From contig CALAOR010000075.1 of the NCBI GenBank assembly GCA_937889595.1, forward strand, positions 47,826 to 111,825: a DNA stretch of 64,000 bases, read 5' to 3'. A model generated the notes under the pieces. That model worked only from the letters and a program-made list of their open reading frames with translations. It had not been told where the DNA came from and ran no database searches. A program made the position numbers and the translations under genes. Positions within the stretch are counted from its first letter, which is position 1. Every line of letters begins with the position of its first letter. This document shows, in pieces, positions 58,184 through 64,000 of the stretch. The DNA is from an uncultured bacterium (lineage in GTDB: Bacteria; Oederibacteriota; PGYV01; Palsa-1178).

Positions 58184-59002
58184 TTACTTCGTCAGCCCCA
58201 GATCCGACACCACATTATCTATAACCGCTATATCCACCTCATCGCGTTTCATCAGGAACGCTTCAAGCAGGGCGTTGTCGCATATGGTATTGATCAACCT
58301 CGGCGTTCCTTTCGAATATTGGTATATATTGTCGGCCGCCATATCCGAAAATATTTTTCTCGTGGCGCCTGCAATTTTCATTCTGTGGTCTATGTAAGCT
58401 ATCGTCGTCGGCTTATCGAGCTTTTTAATTTCAAAATTTATCGCTATCCTCTGCTGCAACGGCGGGTCAACTTTTATGTTTTCCTTGAGTTCAGGCATGC
58501 CTATCAGAATCAAAGTCAGCAGTTTGCTTCCCGGAACCTCCAGGTTCATCAGTCCGCGGAACTCTTCAAAAACCTCTTTTTTCGTCAGCATATTGGCTTC
58601 ATCTATGATAACAATCGCTTTTTTTCCCGAATCATGTATATCCATGAGCCTGCCGTAAAGCTGGGGGATCAGTTTTTCCTTTTCTTCAGACGGATTTTCG
58701 ATTCCTATTTGTATGGCAAGCCTGCGCAGGAGCCAGGAAGCGCTTACTTCCGAGTGTACCATGACAAGCAGCGACTCCACAAACTTGCCGTCCTGCCCGA
58801 GTTTGTCCAGGGCCATTCTTGCGAGTGTTGTTTTTCCCGTCCCGATCTCACCGGTCATAACCACAAGGCCTTTCATGGTTTCCGCCGCATTAATTATCCG
58901 CATAAGGGCCTGTGCGTGGGGCTCGCTTTCAAAAAAGTAACGTGAATCGGGAGAGTTCGAAAAAGGCTGCTCCGCGAGCCCGAAAAATTGTTCGTAACTC
59001 AA
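58184..59002 (-). CDS. ExeA/MshM-like AAA ATPase
   Basis: 272 residues. FFGLAEQPFSNSPDSRYFF is the hallmark N-terminus of ExeA/GspA-type ATPases; Walker A is TGEIGTGKTTLAR and Walker B IVIIDEANM. RLINTICDNALL is the family's sensor-2-like end. The full-length ExeA has a membrane segment and peptidoglycan-binding domain; this version stops after the ATPase, so it is a cytosolic relative. It may power assembly of a secretion or pilus machine. It lies between patatin and TPR genes, with heptad repeats at both boundaries. Confidence 0.88.
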   Translation of the reverse strand: MSYEQFFGLAEQPFSNSPDSRYFFESEPHAQALMRIINAAETMKGLVVMTGEIGTGKTTLARMALDKLGQDGKFVESLLVMVHSEVSASWLLRRLAIQIGIENPSEEKEKLIPQLYGRLMDIHDSGKKAIVIIDEANMLTKKEVFEEFRGLMNLEVPGSKLLTLILIGMPELKENIKVDPPLQQRIAINFEIKKLDKPTTIAYIDHRMKIAGATRKIFSDMAADNIYQYSKGTPRLINTICDNALLEAFLMKRDEVDIAVIDNVVSDLGLTK

Positions 59003-59039
59003 ATAAACACCTCGATAGTCAGATTAGAGACTGAAGACC

Positions 59040-59075
59040 AAAGTTCAGAATTCGGAGTTCGGAGTTCTGAATTTA
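59040..59075. repeat. AGTTCGG heptad array
   Basis: GTTCAGAATTCGGAGTTCGG-type words in the gap between the TPR protein and the ATPase. The complement of the AACTCCG array at 14741 uses the same word. Confidence 0.65.
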
Positions 59076-59123
59076 AATCCAAACTTTAAGTTCCTGTTTC
59101 CCATCTCCAAACCTCATCGTTAT

Positions 59124-61676
59124 TTAAATATAACTTACCTTGCTTCCCTTGCTGCCCTTGCCCTTATCCTCATCCTTGCCTTTTACCGGCTTTGTTTCCT
59201 CTTCAGGGAAATCCACTAGCAGCTTTTTTAGTTCGTCAAGCCGCATCCGCGCTTCCATGTTTTCCGAGTCTTTGGCAAGTATCCTCTTGAGTATTTTATC
59301 CGCTTCGGTAAGCAGGCCCTGTTTCATGAATATTTCCGCCGTAGTTACCGTCACAAAATCATCGCTTATTTCAGGTTCTTCCATGGTATCCGTGTGCTCC
59401 GCTTCCGCTTTCTTTTTAGCGGCCTCTTCCCCGCTTTTTTTCTTTTTTTCTTCCTCATCGTTCTTTTTGCGCTCTTCCGCTTCCTTTTTATTTTTTCCTT
59501 CAGCTTCCCTGGCGGCTTTTTCTTTTTCCGCCTTTTCCTTCGTGTCCTTGTCCTTCTTGTCCTTATCCTTATCCTTTTTCTTTTCTTCTTCCTTTTTCAA
59601 CATTTCATCGTATTCTTTTTTTCTTTTTTCTTCCTCGATCTTCCTGCTTTTTTCTATTTCCAGTTTGCGTTTGTGTTCCGCCTCCACGACCGCTGGATCG
59701 GGAAGCGGCACCCCGGCATACTGCGAGTATGCCATATTTAATTTTGCCTTTATTTTTTCATTGCCCGGGTCTAAAACCAGCGCTTTTTGATAATTCTCTA
59801 TGGCCTCATCAAACGATCCCATCTTGACCAGGCTGTCTGCCATGGCTATCATGGAGGGCACGTCTTCTTTTGTCTGCTGGTCCGCAAAATTATCAAGGCC
59901 CATGGCTGTTTCCATTTCCTTTATCTGCTCCGAAGGCTTTTTAGCCGGATTCATATTAAATTCAGGGACCGGCAGGGGCATGGGTTTTTCTTCCGGGACG
60001 TATCTCGGCTCCGGTTGGGGCGCCGGAGCAGGCGCAGGCGCTGTTTTCGCAGGAGGCGCGGGAACAGGCGGTGCTTTTGGAGGAGGCGCTGGAGCAGGCG
60101 CATCCAGGCTGAAATCAGACAGATCTGGAAGCGAGTTTAAAAAAACATCTGCTTTTGGTTTCACATGCTGCGTAGGCGCCGGAGGTGGGGGCTGTTTTGC
60201 GGCGTCCTCGGCCATCATATCAATATAACCGCGCTGTATTTTAGTCGGGCCGCCCTCTGTTTTAACCGGGGCCGCCTGCGCGGGCTTTATCATGGTTTCC
60301 AGCGCCAGTGCGTCAGACTTTACAGTCTCAGGCCTGACAAAAGTAGGCATTTTATCTGTTTCAGGTTTTACCGCGGACTGCGGCATCCCAAGCTTTTTTG
60401 CCTTATCAACTATGACAGGGTGTGACGGGAATATTTCCACAGCAAGCTTATAATTCTCCTGCTCTTTATCCGGCATTTTTTCCCGGCCGAATATTTCCGA
60501 TATTTTCAGGTAAGCGTCGGCAGCTTCTTTTTTCTTATTCGCCTGGATATATATTTCCGCAAGCCTGCCTAAGAGCTCTATATTGTCCTGATCCTGCTCC
60601 AGCACTTTTTTCAGAAGCTCGACAGCTTTGTCTTTTTCATTTTTCTTTACAAATATATTAACCGCGCTTAAGAACCTGGCAGCCGCGTCTTTTTTCAGGC
60701 CTTTTTTGAGGTATATATCGCCGAGCAGCAGGTAACCCTCGATGTTTTCCGGCTCTGCTTTTATTACCTTATTTAACATGGCTATGGCTTCGTCCATCTG
60801 GTTCAATTCCCTGTACACTTCAGCCATTGAAACCAAAGCGCCTATGTGGTTGGCCTTGAACTTCAGCAGCATATCAAGTTCTTTTTTTGCTTCCCCGTAT
60901 TCTTTCTTATACACCAAAGCCGCGCCCTTAAAATAGTGCGCCTCTATGCTTTTGAAATCAACGGCTTTCTGCGCAAAAAAATCGGTCTTTTCTATGTTGC
61001 GCTCGTTCCAGTAGTACTCCGCCAGGTAAAGATACTCCCGCTTCGCGTCGGATTCATTTCCTTCGCGCTCGTATATCTCCGCTATTTTTTCCCTGGTAGC
61101 GATCGAATCGGGCTGTATTTCGAGTATTTTCTGGTAGATTGGAAGGGCTTTTTTATAGAGCCTGTTCTTGAAATAAACATCAACTATCTTTTTATAATAC
61201 GCGAGGGCTTCCTTATGGTCGCCTTTTTGGGTGAAAAGTTCCCCGAGTTTCTGATAAGTATCAAAATTAGCAGGGTTTATTTTAAGTATTTCCTTGTATT
61301 CTTCAATTGCCTTGTCGACATTGCCTTCTTCTATGAACTTATCCGCTATAGTATTTCTTTTTATAAGGACCTGTTTTTGCTTGTCAGCCTCAGGAAGCTT
61401 ATCGGAATTTAATTTTCCTATTTTTTTATAAATTATGGAGGATTTATCCGCCAGCCCCTGCTTGGCATACGCTTCCGCAGCCAATATATACGCCTGGTAA
61501 GCCAGCTCATCCTCCCCTTTTTTCGCATAAACATCGCCAAGCATATTATGTATGCTGTAATCCGTTGGGTCAAGCGTAAGGAGCTTTTTGTATTCTGTAA
61601 TGGCCTTATCCCAGCGCCCTTCCTGGGCATAAATCATGGCCATCTTTAATATGTCTTTTTTATTCTCTGCCGACAT
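59124..61676 (-). CDS. Large cytosolic TPR protein with Pro-rich and Lys/Glu-rich regions
   Basis: 850 residues, with no signal peptide. Residues 1-430 are about twelve TPR units (LDPTDYSIHNMLGDVYAKKGEDELAY and similar). Residues 440-590 hold a Pro/Ala-rich linker. A short TPR block (about 625-680) is followed by a Lys/Glu-rich coiled coil (about 680-780) and a final TPR-like region. It resembles gliding or pilus scaffold proteins in arrangement, but no family is certain. It sits upstream of the ExeA-like ATPase on the same strand, so the pair may serve one complex. Confidence 0.8.
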   Translation of the reverse strand: MSAENKKDILKMAMIYAQEGRWDKAITEYKKLLTLDPTDYSIHNMLGDVYAKKGEDELAYQAYILAAEAYAKQGLADKSSIIYKKIGKLNSDKLPEADKQKQVLIKRNTIADKFIEEGNVDKAIEEYKEILKINPANFDTYQKLGELFTQKGDHKEALAYYKKIVDVYFKNRLYKKALPIYQKILEIQPDSIATREKIAEIYEREGNESDAKREYLYLAEYYWNERNIEKTDFFAQKAVDFKSIEAHYFKGAALVYKKEYGEAKKELDMLLKFKANHIGALVSMAEVYRELNQMDEAIAMLNKVIKAEPENIEGYLLLGDIYLKKGLKKDAAARFLSAVNIFVKKNEKDKAVELLKKVLEQDQDNIELLGRLAEIYIQANKKKEAADAYLKISEIFGREKMPDKEQENYKLAVEIFPSHPVIVDKAKKLGMPQSAVKPETDKMPTFVRPETVKSDALALETMIKPAQAAPVKTEGGPTKIQRGYIDMMAEDAAKQPPPPAPTQHVKPKADVFLNSLPDLSDFSLDAPAPAPPPKAPPVPAPPAKTAPAPAPAPQPEPRYVPEEKPMPLPVPEFNMNPAKKPSEQIKEMETAMGLDNFADQQTKEDVPSMIAMADSLVKMGSFDEAIENYQKALVLDPGNEKIKAKLNMAYSQYAGVPLPDPAVVEAEHKRKLEIEKSRKIEEEKRKKEYDEMLKKEEEKKKDKDKDKKDKDTKEKAEKEKAAREAEGKNKKEAEERKKNDEEEKKKKSGEEAAKKKAEAEHTDTMEEPEISDDFVTVTTAEIFMKQGLLTEADKILKRILAKDSENMEARMRLDELKKLLVDFPEEETKPVKGKDEDKGKGSKGSKVSYI

Positions 61677-61837
61677 GCCAATCCTCTCCCGTAAAATGAA
61701 AATAATGTAATAATTTTGTCAAATAATTAAAAAAAGGTGCTTAGGAAAATTATAATACAGCTGGGTGGAATTGTCAATTGACGAATCAGGCATTCAAAAA
61801 GGCCTCTGCCGCAGCCACTTCCGCCTCCCCCTCACTC

Positions 61838-61923
61838 CGTACCCTTAATTACGGAGTGTAGGATTTTAGATTGTGGAGTGTAGAATTACGAATTACTGCT
61901 GAACCGCGAAATTACGGATTGGC
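61838..61923. repeat. AATTACG short-word array
   Basis: AATTACGGAGTGTAG- and AATTACGAATTAC-like words in the 273-bp gap between the cupin and TPR genes. No gene is seen in the gap. Confidence 0.55.
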
Positions 61924-61949
61924 TTTTTCGACAGTATCTTTAAACATCC

Positions 61950-62309
61950 TCACAAATCTTGCTCCCTGTGTGCCTTGTCCGGCGAAAACGCCGGGACGCA
62001 TACCGAAATATACTCCGCGCCTTTGGGCGTGCTGTATTGCACGCGGGTTCCCGCGGGTACTATGATGGATTGGCCGGGTTTAAGGATGATGGTTTTGTTG
62101 TTTATTTTGGCGCTTAACGCGCCTTTTAATATTACTGAGTACTCTTCAAAATCCGGCTGTTGGAACGGTTCAGACCAGCCTTTCGGGCTTTTCATGCGGG
62201 CTATGCTTATGGAATTTGTTTTTGTGTTGATGCGGCCGATGAATTCTTCGATGGTCTTCGGCGGATTGCCGAGGGCTTTGATCTTTGTTGGTTTTTTGGA
62301 TATTTGCAT
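61950..62309 (-). CDS. Cupin-domain protein
   Basis: 119 residues from the ATG at 62309, which has GGGGTGG a few bases before it; a GTG three codons earlier is the alternative. It is a single conserved barrel with EPFQQPDFEEYSVILKGALSAKIN (motif 1) and GQSIIVPAGTRVQYSTPKGAEYISVCVPAF (motif 2). The motif-1 histidines are replaced (Q/D/E), so metal binding may differ from classic cupins. Substrate unknown. It lies downstream of the epimerase gene on the same strand. Confidence 0.85.
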   Translation of the reverse strand: MQISKKPTKIKALGNPPKTIEEFIGRINTKTNSISIARMKSPKGWSEPFQQPDFEEYSVILKGALSAKINNKTIILKPGQSIIVPAGTRVQYSTPKGAEYISVCVPAFSPDKAHREQDL

Positions 62310-62420
62310 TTTTTCCACCCCAATATTTTAATACGCGTCTTTAGTACAAATTCCTCAAACCTATACGTCACGGATAAAGGTTGCGCCTGCATAAACAACT
62401 CAATCAAACCCGCGTTTAAA

Positions 62421-62459
62421 TGCCGCAGGGGCGCCACAGCGTGGCGCCCCTGCGGCATT
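62421..62459. repeat. Long perfect palindrome, REP-like
   Basis: ATGCCGCAGGGGCGCCAC and its complement pair over 18 bp around a three-base loop. The core GGGGCGCCACGC parallels the GTAGGGGTGACACGC unit at 30728, with GCAG in place of GTAG. It may also terminate the epimerase transcript. Confidence 0.75.
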
Positions 62460-62492
62460 TGGAAGCATCACGAAATATCATTCGGTATTACT

Positions 62493-63557
62493 TTATTTGT
62501 TCGGGTTCAGCCACACCGCTATGGCCTTGAAAGGCTCTAAAATACCCTGTTTCCACGCCACTCTGTGCGTGATGCCTGATGCCAGGCCTTTTACTTCTGT
62601 TTCGTGTTTTTTATACCAGTCATACGCGTGTTTTAGTGCCTGGGCTTCCGTGAATTGCGGCTTCCAGCCCAGTTTTTTTTCGGCTTTTTCTATGGATACG
62701 AAGGAATCCTTGTGCGCCGTGCCGTAGACCCATTTGTAAAGCGGGGATATGCGCAGCATCCAGAATATTTCCAGGAAAAATATAAGCAGGACAGCGGGTG
62801 TTTTCATAACGCTTGATTTTGAATTTACACTTTTGAAAAACTCCATGAGATACTCTTCTATGGGTTTTGTGTTCTTCGCGCCTATATTATATGTGTCGTT
62901 TGCGATTTTAACGGGCTTTTTTAAGAGCAGGTATATGGCATCCACCAGGTCCCCTACCTCCAAAAGCTGATACCGGTTCTTCCCGTCGCCTATGGTGGGT
63001 ATCAATGCCCCTGCTTCCACCCAGTCATATAGTATCTGGAACACGCCGAGGCGTTCCGTACCTATGAATGTCTTCGGCCTTACAATACCTATTATCATGC
63101 CATTTTTTCTGTATTCTTCGCATATTCCTTCGGCTTTTATCTTTGTTATGCCGTACGGCCCCACGCCTATTAACTCGTCTGTTTCATAAAGCGGATGATG
63201 GTCCGGGACCCCGTAAACAGCTGTGGAACTTATATGCACCACTCTTTTTATTTTATTTATTTTCGCCGCCTCAAGCACGTTGCGCATACCGTCAATATTG
63301 GTGGTGTATATGTCTTTTTCCTTCCAGAGCGGAAGCGCGGCCGCCGCGTGCACCACGGCGTCATAGCCCTTAAATGCCGTTTTCAGCGCTTCAAGGTCCC
63401 TGACATCCATTTTTTTGTATTCGACATTTTTCGGATACTCGTCTTTCCTGAACTCATCTATGTCTATGACCAGTATCTTTGAGTATTTCTTCTGAAGTTT
63501 TAAACAAACATGAAACCCCAGAAATCCGCAGCCGCCGGTTACGATCAGTTTTGCCAC
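62493..63557 (-). CDS. NAD-dependent epimerase/dehydratase (extended SDR)
   Basis: 354 residues. The Rossmann motif is VTGGCGFLGFH, the acidic NAD residue is in LVIDIDEF, the catalytic Ser/Thr is in HISSTAVYG, and the YxxxK pair is in YGITKIKAE. VRPKTFIGTERLG and the C-terminal LGWKPQFTEAQALKHAYDWY are typical of nucleotide-sugar epimerases and related 3-beta-HSD-like proteins. A hydrophobic stretch (TPAVLLIFFLEIFWML, near 260) suggests membrane association, as in the sterol-dehydrogenase subgroup. The substrate is uncertain. Confidence 0.88.
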   Translation of the reverse strand: MAKLIVTGGCGFLGFHVCLKLQKKYSKILVIDIDEFRKDEYPKNVEYKKMDVRDLEALKTAFKGYDAVVHAAAALPLWKEKDIYTTNIDGMRNVLEAAKINKIKRVVHISSTAVYGVPDHHPLYETDELIGVGPYGITKIKAEGICEEYRKNGMIIGIVRPKTFIGTERLGVFQILYDWVEAGALIPTIGDGKNRYQLLEVGDLVDAIYLLLKKPVKIANDTYNIGAKNTKPIEEYLMEFFKSVNSKSSVMKTPAVLLIFFLEIFWMLRISPLYKWVYGTAHKDSFVSIEKAEKKLGWKPQFTEAQALKHAYDWYKKHETEVKGLASGITHRVAWKQGILEPFKAIAVWLNPNK

Positions 63558-63652
63558 AATTTGCCTCCTAAAATATTAGAATTTAGTTTTTATTACATCC
63601 GCTTTGCAGACATTATATATAAAAAATGAATTAATTACGAGTAAAATAATGT

Positions 63653-63862
63653 GATACTGCCGGGAAACCCTATAAAACCATGAAATTCTTTATCGTGTCC
63701 GGTGCGAACTTTAATTTTTCTATGGCCTTTGCGCGATTCCCCTATATAATATAAGCTTGCCATGAACCCGAGCCCAGCGAGTGGTTCATGGCGCAAAATC
63801 CATAGAAAAATTTCATCCGTGCCGGACACGACCTATCATTAAGGCCTTTTCCGACAGTATCC
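63653..63862. repeat. Interspersed nested palindromic element, copy 2 (complete)
   Basis: Outer inverted ends GATACTGCCGGGAAA (63653-63667) and TTTTCCGACAGTATC (63848-63862), inner 39-40-nt arms (63696-63735 and about 63790-63828), and a central GCCATGAACC/GGTTCATGGC hairpin. It is 210 bp with no coding capacity. The 443-bp stretch 63558-64000 holds only this and the array that follows. Confidence 0.82.
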
Positions 63863-63921
63863 AAATAATACCCCCAAGCCAATATTTGAAGTATTTTACG
63901 GTACTCCTTTTCAAGACCTTA

Positions 63922-64000
63922 CAATATACGCACCGAACAGCATAAACCATCATGTACCATCATGTACCATCATGTACCATCATGTACCATCATGTACCAT
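63922..64000. repeat. Conserved 27-mer and CATGTACCAT decamer array running off the window
   Basis: The 27-nt block ending AACAGCATAAACC (63922-63948) is followed by five exact CATGTACCAT units at 63951-64000; the array continues past the window. The same pair occurs at 9356-9414. Confidence 0.85.

Noticed and set aside
59140..60228. Long plus-strand open frames opposite the TPR protein
   Set aside because: They are Ser/Phe-rich complements of the Lys/Glu- and Pro-rich coding region.

Overview
The window reads as a chromosomal segment from an uncultivated, probably anaerobic, diderm (Gram-negative type) bacterium of moderate GC content. Outer-membrane genes (ExbB/ExbD/TonB, a beta-barrel ending in Phe, O-antigen-ligase-like proteins) argue for two membranes. 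A Re-type citrate synthase homologue, a two-subunit iron-sulfur fumarase, a DUF362 ferredoxin protein and a PDO/thioredoxin system argue for anaerobic life. The gene mix recalls candidate lineages around Elusimicrobiota, Omnitrophota or Goldbacteria, but no marker here fixes the phylum.

Layout. 0.3-9.1 kb (+): a TCA-cycle cluster of Re-citrate synthase, NADP isocitrate dehydrogenase, malate dehydrogenase and fumarase alpha and beta, then a divergent TetR regulator and aconitase. 9.5-18.9 kb (-): two GGDEF proteins, purA, a serA/class-V aminotransferase pair, a GAF-PAS histidine kinase with response regulator, a 32-residue Cys/Lys peptide, and tRNA-Val. 19.3-27.5 kb: an accessory region bounded by 44-bp direct repeats, with an IS256 element, a REP-associated tyrosine transposase (RAYT), an IS110 element, gene remnants, a duplicated 143-bp segment, a 7TM histidine kinase and a hipBA module with three palindromic operators. 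27.7-33.5 kb (-): envelope genes and an ABC exporter. 33.7-39.7 kb (+): aroQ, a double O-antigen ligase/TPR protein and a YfhO-like protein with overlapping stops and starts. 39.8-43.7 kb: an ArsR/PDO-Trx/thioredoxin reductase operon divergent from def-fmt. 43.9-63.6 kb (-): RidA, a BatD-like protein, DUF362, a LacI-type sensor domain without HTH, one long operon running from a TPR giant through a barrel, ExbB, ExbD, TonB, RsfS and RNase HII to YraN, then LysM, tRNA-Gly, patatin, an ExeA-like ATPase, a TPR/Lys-Glu-rich protein, a cupin and an epimerase.

The most striking non-genic content is repeats. (1) REP-like hairpins carry a 5' GTAG, the tetranucleotide known to mark REPs recognised by RAYT transposases, and a RAYT is encoded here. 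(2) Intergenic arrays of 7-nt words often occur as inverted pairs. (3) A nested palindromic element of about 170-210 bp has solo fragments, one of which supplies the yraN stop codon. (4) CATGTACC decamer arrays lie next to that element. (5) A 21-bp array is translated into the tail of aconitase. No rRNA genes or CRISPR arrays were seen.
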